Positions 6,833 to 15,189 of a stretch of 64,000 nucleotides of DNA are shown here, piece after piece. Origin of the DNA: Noviherbaspirillum_A sp047237965. GTDB taxonomy: Bacteria > Pseudomonadota > Gammaproteobacteria > Burkholderiales > Burkholderiaceae_D. A program made the translations under genes and the position numbers. Where the stretch lies: the NCBI RefSeq assembly GCF_047237965.1, contig NZ_JBDFLX010000001.1:4216001-4280000 (forward strand), written 5' to 3'. Below the pieces are notes generated by a model that saw nothing but the letters and a program-made list of their open reading frames with translations, was not told where the DNA came from and ran no database searches. The first letter of the stretch is position 1, and each line of letters starts with the position of its first letter.

Positions 6833-8901
6833 GCGGCGCCCCGTTGCAGGTACAGCGTATCCGCTGAAAAACGCGCCAGTTCCTGATCCAGCCGGCAAAA
6901 GAGTTCTTCCCAGTTGCCCTGCCTGGCCTGGCGGAACAGGCGAGCAGTGGGATACCACGGGCTGCTGGTGCAGCTCCCGCTTTTCCAGCGCCATTCGCTG
7001 GCATAAGGCAGCAATATCCAGAGCGGCTTGCCCAGGGCGCCGGCCAGGTGCGCAATGGAGGTATCGACGCTGATCACCAGGTCCATGGCGCCCAGCAGGT
7101 CGGCGGTATCGGCGAAGTCGGTAAATCCGGCGGTGGGGTGCCGCACCGATGGATGGGACTGCAGCCAGGCCGCATCAGCCGGTTCCAGTGCATTCTGCAG
7201 GATGAACAGGTCGCCATGGCGTTGCATGCGTTCGAAGGCCGCCAGCGGCGCCGAGCGCTGCGGATTGCTGCTGTACGTGGGATTGCCTGAGCAGGCAATG
7301 CCTATCCTGAGGCCTGGGTAAGGCCTGTATGGCATCTCGAGCCTGGCCCGCAGGTAGGGCGTCTTGCCTGGTATGTCCTGCTCGCTCTGCAGCAAGAACT
7401 GCGGCAATGCCATCAGCGGTATCCGGTAGTCGCAGGCAGATAGTGGCTCGCCCTGTGTCAATACCCGGCAGCCGTCCAGGCAGGACAGCAACTGTTTCAG
7501 AGCGGGATACACCAGAAAGTGGACAACGCATCCCATGGAGGCCAGCCTGGGAATGAGCCGGCAGAATTGAATGACATCGCCGTAGCCTTGCTCCGCATGC
7601 ACCAGCACATGTTTTCCCGCGAGGCTTTCCGCGCCCGACCAGAGGGGAATGCGTTCATCCGCCAGGCAGGGAGCCGGGTTGATGCTGCGATAGGCCTGGT
7701 AGTTGATCCAGCCGTTCGCATAGTCGCCGTTTTTCAACTGTGTCCATCCCAATGCGAATCGTAGCGTTTCATTACCAGGATGGTGCTGATAGACATGCGC
7801 CAGCCATGCAACGGCCTCCGCATCGCGGTCGAGCAGGCACAGGAGGTCAGCCTTCGTGTAGCTTGCTTCCAGGCATCCGATATCGAGAGCGCAGGCTTCC
7901 TCGGCGCTTTCCAGTGCGTCCTCGTAGCGACCCTGGGACTCGAGCGCGAGAGCGCGATGGCGCCAGGCTTCGGCGCTGTGGGCATCTAGCCTGATGGCGG
8001 CATTGCAGCTGGCCAGGGCTTCCGCCTGCCGCTGGGCGACCAGCAGCGCGGCTGCCCGTTGCAGCCAGATGGCGGCCGAGGAAGGCGCGAGGGAAACCGC
8101 CCTGTCGTGCGCGGCGATGGCGGCATCCAGCCGCTCGAGCTTGCACAAGCCGGCGCCAAGATTGCTCCAGGCCGTGGCATGGCACGGAGCCAATTCGGTT
8201 GCCCGCGCATGGCATGCGACGGCCTCCTCGAGGCGTCTCATTTTTCCCAGCGTGATGCCACGGTGGGTGAGCATGGAAGGGTCGTCCGGACACAAGGCCG
8301 CCGCCTGATCATGGCAGGCGAGGGCTTCCTCAAGCCGGCCCAGGGCATCGAGGGTCAGGGCTTTTCCTGACCATCCGGGCGCATCCGGCATCAGTTCGAG
8401 CGCCCGGTCGTGACAAGCCAGCGCCTCGTCCAGCCGCTTCATTGCATGCAGCAGGTTCGCCTGGGTTTGCCAGCCCCGTGCATGCGTGGGGGCCTGCGCC
8501 AGCGCATTCTGGCAAAAGTCGAGTGCCTGGGCATGCCGCTCCAGCTTTTCAAGGGCAATCGCGCAGTCGATCAGCATGTCAGGCGTAGCGCAACCCAGTG
8601 CGATGGCGCGCTGATAGGCAGCGGCAGCCTGTGCCGGCAGGCCAAGCTCCCATTCCACCCGTGCCAGGTGCACATGCAGGGGCCCATGGTCCGGTGCGGC
8701 TAGGCATGCCTGGCGCAATGTGCGGGCCGCGCCGCGCAGGTCGCCCTGTCTGGCCTGGACCAGGCCCAGCAGTTGCATTGCCGCCGCATTGCCCGGTTCG
8801 ACAGTCAGCAGGGTGTGGAGCGTGGATGCGGCCGTATCGAATCGGCCATGTTCGGCATGGGTGCAGGCAGTGCGGAGAAGAGCGTCGATGTGGTTTGGCA
8901 T
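6829..8901 (-). CDS. TPR-repeat protein with C-terminal GT-B (GT9-like) glycosyltransferase domain, first of a pair
   Basis: 690 residues from the ATG at 8901 (MPNHIDALL). More than ten TPR units fill residues 1-410 (for example ALACHDRALELMPDAP and AIAAHDRAVSLAPSSA). A GT-B domain follows with VHAEQGYGDVIQFCRL, RIGIACSGNPTYSSN and LVISVDTSIAHLAGALGKP, then a WRWKSG segment. It shares domain order and C-terminal motifs with the downstream gene, which it overlaps by ATGA, so the two look like a duplicated and diverged pair. The substrate is not readable from sequence. Their place right after the T3SS genes may be chance. Confidence 0.8.
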   Translation of the reverse strand: MPNHIDALLRTACTHAEHGRFDTAASTLHTLLTVEPGNAAAMQLLGLVQARQGDLRGAARTLRQACLAAPDHGPLHVHLARVEWELGLPAQAAAAYQRAIALGCATPDMLIDCAIALEKLERHAQALDFCQNALAQAPTHARGWQTQANLLHAMKRLDEALACHDRALELMPDAPGWSGKALTLDALGRLEEALACHDQAAALCPDDPSMLTHRGITLGKMRRLEEAVACHARATELAPCHATAWSNLGAGLCKLERLDAAIAAHDRAVSLAPSSAAIWLQRAAALLVAQRQAEALASCNAAIRLDAHSAEAWRHRALALESQGRYEDALESAEEACALDIGCLEASYTKADLLCLLDRDAEAVAWLAHVYQHHPGNETLRFALGWTQLKNGDYANGWINYQAYRSINPAPCLADERIPLWSGAESLAGKHVLVHAEQGYGDVIQFCRLIPRLASMGCVVHFLVYPALKQLLSCLDGCRVLTQGEPLSACDYRIPLMALPQFLLQSEQDIPGKTPYLRARLEMPYRPYPGLRIGIACSGNPTYSSNPQRSAPLAAFERMQRHGDLFILQNALEPADAAWLQSHPSVRHPTAGFTDFADTADLLGAMDLVISVDTSIAHLAGALGKPLWILLPYASEWRWKSGSCTSSPWYPTARLFRQARQGNWEELFCRLDQELARFSADTLYLQRGAA

Positions 8902-9033
8902 GAGTGGATGGCGCAACGGCCTGGCTCGGTGGGATGTCTTGCAAGCCGCCGGGGATCGGCAGGCGGCAAGCATTAACTGACTGAGTTGGCCGGCTCGGCC
9001 ATTTGTTCCAGGCCGTCGTCCATTTGCCGAAGC

Positions 9034-9074
9034 CAAAAAAAACGCCGCTGATTGCTGGCAGCGGCGTTTGATGC
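9034..9074 (-). terminator. rho-independent terminator of the livK-like gene
   Basis: On the minus strand, AAACGCCGCTG and CAGCGGCGTTT form an 11-bp stem around a short loop, followed by a run of Ts (seen as AAAAAAAA on the plus strand). It lies about 40 bases past the stop of the ABC-transporter binding-protein gene. Confidence 0.85.
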
Positions 9075-9113
9075 AGTTGCCAGCACCGGCTGGCGACACG
9101 GGAGGCGGGCAGC

Positions 9114-10289
9114 TTACTTGCCGGTGTCCTTCATGTTCTCGAACTTGTCGAATTCGACGTTATACAGTTCGCCATTGACCTTCTCCACCTTGCGGATATA
9201 AACGGTTTGCACGGCGTCCCGGGTTTGCGCGTCGATCGTCAGCGGACCGCGCGGGCTCGGAATCTTCATGCCCTTCAATACCGCCATGGCACGGTCGCCG
9301 TCGATCTTGCCGTTGAGCTTGCGCGCCACCTCGTAGATCGCATGCATGCCGTCATAAGCGGCAACCGCCATGAAGTTGGGGCGGCCGCCGTTGGGATTGG
9401 CTGCGGCGAAGTTTTTCAGGAAGGTCTTGTTCTCCGGGGAATCGTGGGCCGCCGAGTAGTGGAAGGACGTAATCACGCCCAGGGTGGCGTCGCCCATGGC
9501 CGGCAGCACATGGTCATCGGTCAGGTCGCCGGTGGCGATGACCCTGATGCCGGCTTCGGCCAGTCCGCGCTCGCGGTAGCTCTTCATGAAGGCCACGCCC
9601 TGTTCGCCCGCTGGAACGAAAACGAAGACCGCCTCCGGCTTGGCATCCTTGATGCGCTGGACGAAGGGCGCGAATTCCGGATTGCGCAGCGGTACGCGTA
9701 TCGATTCGATCACCTGGCCGCCGCCGCCGAGCAGATTGGTCTTGAACGCGGTTTCGGCATCGATGCCGGGGCCGTAGTCGGCAACCAGCGTGACCACCCG
9801 CTTGATATTGTTCTTCACGGCCCAGGTCGCCATCGGGCCGGATATCTGCGGCAGCGTCATCGAGACGCGCGCGATGTAATTGGATTTGGTGGTGATGATG
9901 GAGGTGGCCGCATTCATCACGATCATCGGTTTCTTGGCCTGTTCTGCGATCGGTGCGACCGCCAGCGCTTCCGGTGTCAGACCAAAGCCGGCCAGTATGT
10001 CGACCTTGTCGCGCACCACCAGTTCCTGGGCCAGGCGCTTGGCGATTTCAGGCGAAGGGCCTGTCGTGTCCTTGATGACCAGTTCGATTTTCTTGCCGGC
10101 GACGGTATCGCCGTGCTGCTTCATGTAGGCCTTGATGCCGCCTTCCATCTGCTTGCCATAATCCGCGAACGGGCCGGAAAAGGCGGCGATCACGCCGACC
10201 TTGATGGTTTCCTGGGCCTGGGCGGCGAAGGCTGTCAGGCCGAACAGGCCCAGCGTCAGGGCGGATCGCACTACGGTACGCAATGTCAT
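9114..10289 (-). CDS. branched-chain amino acid-type ABC transporter substrate-binding protein (LivK-like)
   Basis: 391 residues. A Sec signal peptide (basic start, then LTLGLFGLTAFAAQA) is probably cut before QETIKVG. The mature protein has the type I periplasmic-binding fold of the LivK/HAAT family: IKVGVIAAFSGPFADYGKQM, DILAGFGLTPEALAVAP and YDGMHAIYEVARKLNGKIDG. It binds a small carboxylate or amino acid in the periplasm for an ABC importer. No permease or ATPase gene is adjacent, so it is an orphan. The pobA gene lies upstream on the same strand, and related binding proteins take up aromatic acids in this group of bacteria, so an aromatic ligand is possible. GAGGAGA precedes the ATG. Confidence 0.85.
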   Translation of the reverse strand: MTLRTVVRSALTLGLFGLTAFAAQAQETIKVGVIAAFSGPFADYGKQMEGGIKAYMKQHGDTVAGKKIELVIKDTTGPSPEIAKRLAQELVVRDKVDILAGFGLTPEALAVAPIAEQAKKPMIVMNAATSIITTKSNYIARVSMTLPQISGPMATWAVKNNIKRVVTLVADYGPGIDAETAFKTNLLGGGGQVIESIRVPLRNPEFAPFVQRIKDAKPEAVFVFVPAGEQGVAFMKSYRERGLAEAGIRVIATGDLTDDHVLPAMGDATLGVITSFHYSAAHDSPENKTFLKNFAAANPNGGRPNFMAVAAYDGMHAIYEVARKLNGKIDGDRAMAVLKGMKIPSPRGPLTIDAQTRDAVQTVYIRKVEKVNGELYNVEFDKFENMKDTGK

Positions 10290-10434
10290 CTTGTCTCCTC
10301 AAAAAGTTTTTATGTTCTGCACGAAGCCTGTCTGCCAGCGCGCGGCGTGGTATCACGGCAGGCAATGCCGGTTCTGCCGGGCACATCAAGAATAACGGAA
10401 GGATTCTGGCTGTGAAGTTCGACCAGTAAACTTA

Positions 10435-10451
10435 TGTGCGTTAAACGCACA
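10435..10451. promoter_or_regulatory. palindromic operator upstream of the livK-like gene
   Basis: TGTGCGTT-A-AACGCACA is a perfect 17-base inverted repeat, 146 bases upstream of the binding-protein start. The 261-base gap from 10290 to 10550 holds no gene. The size and symmetry suit a dimeric repressor or activator. The regulator is unknown, and the site is not a recognised consensus to me. Confidence 0.5.
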
Positions 10452-10550
10452 ATTTTCCCTTTCAAATGCGGACAACTGCATGCTGCTCATGATTTGACGG
10501 CGGCCGGAACTGCGTGATGAAGGGCGGCGCACGTCGCGGCAGCAGCCGTG

Positions 10551-11732
10551 TCATTCGATCGGCTCATAGGGCAAACCAACATAGTTTTCCGCAATCGTCG
10601 TGCGGCCTGCTTCGGAACCGGTGTAGTAGTCGAGTTCGGCGAGTTGCATGCGCTGGCTGAAGCCATCGTCGGAAAACCGATGCAGCACCGACGTCATCCA
10701 CCAGGAAAACCGCTCGGCTTTCCAGATGCGACGCAGGCAGATCCCGGAATATTGCGCAACCAGATCGGTGCGTCCCTGCAGCAGCGTCTTGCGCAGGATG
10801 TGATAAAGCGCGTGGACATCGCTGGCAGCCAGGTTAAGACCCTTGGCCCCGGTTGGCGGCACGATGTGGGCGGCGTCGCCCACCAGGAACAGGCGGCCGA
10901 ATTGCATCGGTTCGGCAACGAAGCTGCGCAGCGGGGCGATGCTTTTTTCAATCGACGGGCCGGTGACCAGGGCAGCCGCGGTTGCCTGCGGCAGGCGCGC
11001 CCTCAGTTCATCCCAGAAACGCTGGTCGGACCAGTCTTCGACCTTGTCGTCGAGGCTGCATTGCACGTAGTAACGGCTCAGCTGTTCGGAGCGCATGCTG
11101 CACAGTGCAAAGCCGCGTTCATGGTTGGCATAGATCAGTTCATGCGCCACCGGCGGCGTGCGTGACAGGACGCCCAGCCAGCCAAAGGGGTAGACACGTT
11201 CGAATGTGCGGATCCTGTCCGCAGGCGCGCTGCGGCGGGAAATGCCGTGGAAGCCGTCGCAGCCGGCGATGTAGTCGCAATGCAGTTCAATGGTCTGGCC
11301 GTCCCTGACGAAGGTGACGTACGGTTTGTCGGAATAAAAATCGTGCAGCGCAACGTCTTGCGCTTCATAGATCGATACGCCGCCGGCGGCGCGCCTGGCG
11401 TCCATCAGGTCGCGCGTCACCTCGGTCTGTCCGTAGACCGTTACAGTCTTGCCGCCGCTCAAGGCTTTCAGGTCGATTCTTTCCTGCCGCCCTGCAAAGG
11501 AAAACGCCACGCCTTCATGCACCTGTCCCTCGCGGTCCATGCGTGCGGCCACGCCGGCTTCGCGCAGCAGGTCGACGGTGCCCTGTTCCAGAACGCCGGC
11601 GCGTATCCGGCCGAGAACGTAGTCCGGCGACTTCGCTTCCAGGATCACGGTGTCAATCCCCTGCAGATGCAACAAGTGCCCGAGCAGCAGGCCGGACGGG
11701 CCGGCGCCGATGATGGCGACCTGCGTTTTCAT
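10551..11732 (-). CDS. pobA: 4-hydroxybenzoate 3-monooxygenase
   Basis: 393 residues, the family's length. It carries out FAD- and NADPH-dependent hydroxylation of 4-hydroxybenzoate to protocatechuate. An N-terminal FAD-binding GAGPSGLLLGHLL motif is followed by RIRAGVLEQGT, typical of PobA, and later by GCDGFHGISR and GDAAHIVPPTGAKGLNLAAS, which bind FAD and the substrate. AAGGAGA stands 5 bases before the ATG at 11732; the much longer frame to 12338 runs through the divergent regulator gene and is rejected. It is divergent from an AraC-type pobR gene. The protocatechuate ring-cleavage genes are not in this window. Confidence 0.95.
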   Translation of the reverse strand: MKTQVAIIGAGPSGLLLGHLLHLQGIDTVILEAKSPDYVLGRIRAGVLEQGTVDLLREAGVAARMDREGQVHEGVAFSFAGRQERIDLKALSGGKTVTVYGQTEVTRDLMDARRAAGGVSIYEAQDVALHDFYSDKPYVTFVRDGQTIELHCDYIAGCDGFHGISRRSAPADRIRTFERVYPFGWLGVLSRTPPVAHELIYANHERGFALCSMRSEQLSRYYVQCSLDDKVEDWSDQRFWDELRARLPQATAAALVTGPSIEKSIAPLRSFVAEPMQFGRLFLVGDAAHIVPPTGAKGLNLAASDVHALYHILRKTLLQGRTDLVAQYSGICLRRIWKAERFSWWMTSVLHRFSDDGFSQRMQLAELDYYTGSEAGRTTIAENYVGLPYEPIE

Positions 11733-11852
11733 GGTTGTCTCCTTCGGATGGCTGCTCAGGGCAGCATCTGCCATCATCGCTCCGCCAGGACAACGGTGGG
11801 AATGGACTTTTGCCGTTAAAATTTGCACTTTTCGCAGATTGCGGTTTCTTCC

Positions 11853-12770
11853 ATGGCTCGTCCGCCTTCGCCTCCCGTGCCGCAACAAAGCGCGCCGGTG
11901 CCTGTGTTCAAGCTGTATGGCGAGCACGAGCACTGGCTGACGCCCGATATGGTGCACTGCGAAACCATCGCCGAGCGAAGCGTCTTGCACAATTGGCAGA
12001 TTCGGCCGCACCAGCATCATGGGCTGTTCCAGATCGTGTACCTGAAAGCCGGGAAAGCGCGCATGCGGATCGACGATGATGAATTCGACATGCGCGCCGG
12101 CCATGTCGCGCTGGTGCCGCAGATGTGCATCCACGGCTTCCGGTTTGCGCCGAATGCGCAGGGCCACGTGCTGACCCTGGCGTATCCGCTGGTGGAGCGC
12201 CGCGGCGGCGACGCCGGCGCGGCGCTGCTGGCGCTGCGCCGGCCGCATCTGCACAGGCTGCCGGCCGCAGAGGAGGGCGCCGGCATGCATGCGCATTTCA
12301 GAGCGATCGACCGGGAGTACCGCAGCGTCGCGGTGCACCGCGAGTTGGTCCTGGAGTCACTGCTGGCGGTGCTGCTCGCCTGGCTGGCGCGGCAGATTGC
12401 GCCACCGGGCACGCAAGCCTTGCAGGCGACACGGGGCGTGCGCCATTTCTCCGGTTTTTGCCAACTCATCGAGACGGCGTATGCCGGGCAGCATCCGGTG
12501 GCCTGGTATGCCGGCCAGCTTGGCATCACGGCGGCGCACCTGAACGCCCTGTGCCGCAAGACGACCGGCCAGTCGGCGCTGGAACTGGTGCATGAACGCC
12601 TGGTGCTGGAAGCCAGGCGCAATCTGGTCTATACCTCGATGTCGGTAAGCCAGGTGTCCTACGCGCTCGGCTTTGCCGATCCGGCCTATTTCACCCGGTT
12701 CTTCAAGCGGCGCACCGGCTTGTCTCCCAAGGCATTTCGCGCCAGGGCGTCCGCTGCGCTTGCTACCTGA
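11853..12770 (+). CDS. pobR: AraC-family activator of pobA
   Basis: 305 residues from the ATG at 11853. An N-terminal cupin sensor domain (HNWQIRPHQHHGLFQIVYL, then RAGHVALVPQMCIHGF) precedes a C-terminal double helix-turn-helix: WYAGQLGITAAHLNALCRKT and SVSQVSYALGFADPAYFTRF, ending in GLSPKAFR. This is the layout of the AraC-type PobR, which senses 4-hydroxybenzoate and turns on pobA. The 120-base divergent gap to pobA should hold the operator and both promoters. Confidence 0.85.
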   Translation: MARPPSPPVPQQSAPVPVFKLYGEHEHWLTPDMVHCETIAERSVLHNWQIRPHQHHGLFQIVYLKAGKARMRIDDDEFDMRAGHVALVPQMCIHGFRFAPNAQGHVLTLAYPLVERRGGDAGAALLALRRPHLHRLPAAEEGAGMHAHFRAIDREYRSVAVHRELVLESLLAVLLAWLARQIAPPGTQALQATRGVRHFSGFCQLIETAYAGQHPVAWYAGQLGITAAHLNALCRKTTGQSALELVHERLVLEARRNLVYTSMSVSQVSYALGFADPAYFTRFFKRRTGLSPKAFRARASAALAT

Positions 12771-12872
12771 CCGCGTCCTGGCTGCCGCTGTGGAGCGGAT
12801 GCAACGAAATGACGCGCCGCTGCCCGGTCATCGTGCTTTCGTCATCTGGCAGGTGCAGTGTCCGCCCGCTTC

Positions 12873-12891
12873 CGGTCAAACTGATTGACCG
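12873..12891. promoter_or_regulatory. inverted repeat upstream of the ketoacyl synthase-rpfF genes
   Basis: CGGTCAA-ACTGA-TTGACCG is a perfect 7-bp inverted repeat with a 5-base spacer, 79 bases before the ketoacyl synthase start. The 199-base gap between pobR and this gene has no other clear signal. It is a candidate operator for the DSF-island genes; no regulator can be assigned. Confidence 0.45.
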
Positions 12892-12969
12892 TTCCTGGTT
12901 GCTTGCGCAGCATCCGGCAGTGGCGCCGCTGTCGGCGTCGCTTATCTGCCTGATGGGAGGAGCAATGCG

Positions 12970-14241
12970 ATGACAGACAAGGAAATGGTGGCGGTCACGG
13001 GTATCGGCATCCTGTGTCCGATTGGCGTCACGGTGGCGGAAGTGGCCGCGTCCCTGAAAGGCCTGCGGTCGGGGATCCGGCGGATAGAGGCGCCGCCGCT
13101 GCAACGCGCCTATCCCGCAGGCGTGGTGGATCTTGAAACCGAGCCCTTCTTTTCGCGGCTCGACGCGGTTTATCTGGACCGCTGCCAGCAGCTCGCCGCC
13201 CTGGCCGGCCGGAATGCGCTGGCCGATGCCGGCCTGGAGCGGCTCGATGCCCTGGGTGCGCGGGCTGGCCTGTATTACGGCAACGTCAACGGCGGCAGCA
13301 GCCGGGCTCAGGCCGACTACCGGCAACTACTGTGCGACGGGCAGCAGGCAACCAACCCCTTTTCGATTATCGCCATCATGCACAACGGCGGCGCGGCTTA
13401 CCTGTCGATTCGTCATGGCATTGCCGGGCCGGTGCATACCCATGGCGGCGCCTGCGCCGCATCCGGAGCGGCCATCGGCGAAGCGGCACGGGCGATCCGC
13501 GACGGCCATATCGATATCGCGCTGGCCGGCGGCGCCGAGGCACCATTGAGCGCTGCGATACTGGCTGGCTTCGAAGGCATGCGCGCACTGGCGCCAATGG
13601 ATGCTGTCGACGTGGCGCAATCCTGCAAGCCGTTCAGCAGCGCGCGCAGCGGTCTGGTGCTCGGGGAGGGCGCCGCCTTTCTGGTGCTGGAATCGGCAAC
13701 GCATGCCAGGCGGCGCGGAGCGCGCTGCCTGGCATGGCTGCAAGGCTATGGCATAGCGTCCGATTGCCACCACATGGCCGCGCCCCATGCGGCGGGCCAG
13801 GAGGCGGCCCTGCGCCAGGCGCTGTCGGATGCGGGTCTGGCGCCGTCGCAGGTGGATTACCTGAATGCGCATGCCACTGGCACCCGGGGAGGTGATGTTG
13901 TCGAGGCCAGCGCCATCCGGTCGGTATTCGGCGCGGGCAGTGCGTCGGTGCCCGTCAGTTCGACCAAGGCGCTGCATGGCCACCTGCTGGGTGCGGCCAG
14001 CGCGGTGGAAAGCGTGGTTGCCTTGCTGGCCATCACGGAGGGCATCCTGCCCGCAACCGCGTTTCTTGACCAGCCTGATCCGGCCTGCGCCTTGAACCAT
14101 CTCACTAACAAATCTTTACACGGGCACGCCATCGATAGAGCAATGTCACTTTCATGCGGATTTGGCGGGACGAATGTCGCGCTGGTTTTTTCCAGGTACC
14201 CGGAAAAGCCCAATCAGTCCGCAAATGCGCCGGGTACTTAA
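12970..14241 (+). CDS. FabF-type beta-ketoacyl-ACP synthase of the DSF island
   Basis: 423 residues with the thiolase fold of KAS I/II enzymes. The catalytic set is complete: Cys162 in THGGACAASG, His301 in LNAHATGT, and Lys333 and His338 in SSTKALHGHLLGA. It condenses malonyl-ACP with an acyl chain. The sequence around the active site differs enough from housekeeping FabF (for example NVNGGSSRAQADYRQ) to suggest a specialised enzyme. GGGAGGAG lies before the start. RpfF begins 24 bases downstream and an acyl carrier protein lies beyond rpfC, so I infer that it helps make or tailor the acyl-ACP that RpfF uses. Confidence 0.8.
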   Translation: MTDKEMVAVTGIGILCPIGVTVAEVAASLKGLRSGIRRIEAPPLQRAYPAGVVDLETEPFFSRLDAVYLDRCQQLAALAGRNALADAGLERLDALGARAGLYYGNVNGGSSRAQADYRQLLCDGQQATNPFSIIAIMHNGGAAYLSIRHGIAGPVHTHGGACAASGAAIGEAARAIRDGHIDIALAGGAEAPLSAAILAGFEGMRALAPMDAVDVAQSCKPFSSARSGLVLGEGAAFLVLESATHARRRGARCLAWLQGYGIASDCHHMAAPHAAGQEAALRQALSDAGLAPSQVDYLNAHATGTRGGDVVEASAIRSVFGAGSASVPVSSTKALHGHLLGAASAVESVVALLAITEGILPATAFLDQPDPACALNHLTNKSLHGHAIDRAMSLSCGFGGTNVALVFSRYPEKPNQSANAPGT

Positions 14242-14265
14242 CATGACATAAAGGGAGTGAACAAT

Positions 14266-15189
14266 ATGGGTGCATTCGACTTCAAGTTTCCACCGCTGGA
14301 TCAGCTTGCGCATCCGCATGTCGATTTTCGATTCGACACCAAAACAGCCAATACGCTGTGGGTCAGCATGAACAGCGAGCCGGAAGCCGGGCACCATTTT
14401 TCCTTGCCCCTGCTGCACGACTTGCGGGCGGTTGGCCAGGCCTTGCAGGCCGGCGCGTCGCACTGGGGCGGCGGCCATCTTGAAACGGTGAACTATGCCG
14501 TCATGCTGTCCGCGCATCCCGGGTATTTCAGCCTGGGCGGCGATTTGCGCCTGTTCCGGTCCTGCATCACGCGGGGCGACCGCGACGGGTTGCGCAACTA
14601 TTCCCGGCTTTGCCTGGAAGTCATGCATGCATGGGGAGCGCGTGCCAATCCCGAACTGACCACGGTTTCCCTGGTTCAGGGGCGGGCGCTGGGCGGCGGC
14701 TTCGAGGCCGCGCTGGCAGCCGATTACCTGATCGCCGAAAAACAGAGCAGCTTTGGCTTTCCCGAAATTATGTTCGGACTCTTTCCCTGCACCGGGGCCA
14801 TGAGCCTGCTGCTGCGCCGCGTTCCCGTCTGTCAGGCGCAGCGGATGATGACATCGGGGAAGGTGTACAGCGCGCAGGAGTTGCATCAGATGGGTCTGGT
14901 CGATGAGGTCTGTGCGCAGGGTGATGGCGTGGCCGCGGTGGAACGCTATATTGCCCGCCATGTCAGGCAGCGCGCCGCGCGGCTGTCGGTGCGGCGGGCG
15001 ATGGAACGGATGTCGCCGCTCAACCTGGCGGAATTGCTGCAGGTGGTGGATGACTGGGTCGACCTTGCGCTGGCACTGACGCCTTCCGAACTGCGTGTGA
15101 TGGATATGCTGATTCACATGCAGTACGGCGCCGCGGCGCCATGCCGGCAAGCCGCCGCGGGGCCGGGGCTTCAGTTGGCGGCGGACTGA
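14266..15189 (+). CDS. rpfF: DSF synthase RpfF (crotonase family)
   Basis: 307 residues. RpfF converts 3-hydroxyacyl-ACP to the cis-2-unsaturated fatty acid signal (DSF/BDSF) by dehydration and thioester cleavage. The oxyanion-hole motif HPGYFSLGGDL and the two catalytic glutamates are present: Glu147 in LGGGFEAAL and Glu167 in GFPEIMFGLFP. Their 20-residue spacing is the same as E141/E161 in Xanthomonas RpfF. The C-terminal WVDLALALTPSELRVMDMLI also fits. AAGGGAG lies 8 bases before the ATG at 14266; an upstream GTG at 14257 is less likely because it overlaps that site. Its 3' end overlaps the converging rpfC by 19 bases. Confidence 0.9.
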   Translation: MGAFDFKFPPLDQLAHPHVDFRFDTKTANTLWVSMNSEPEAGHHFSLPLLHDLRAVGQALQAGASHWGGGHLETVNYAVMLSAHPGYFSLGGDLRLFRSCITRGDRDGLRNYSRLCLEVMHAWGARANPELTTVSLVQGRALGGGFEAALAADYLIAEKQSSFGFPEIMFGLFPCTGAMSLLLRRVPVCQAQRMMTSGKVYSAQELHQMGLVDEVCAQGDGVAAVERYIARHVRQRAARLSVRRAMERMSPLNLAELLQVVDDWVDLALALTPSELRVMDMLIHMQYGAAAPCRQAAAGPGLQLAAD

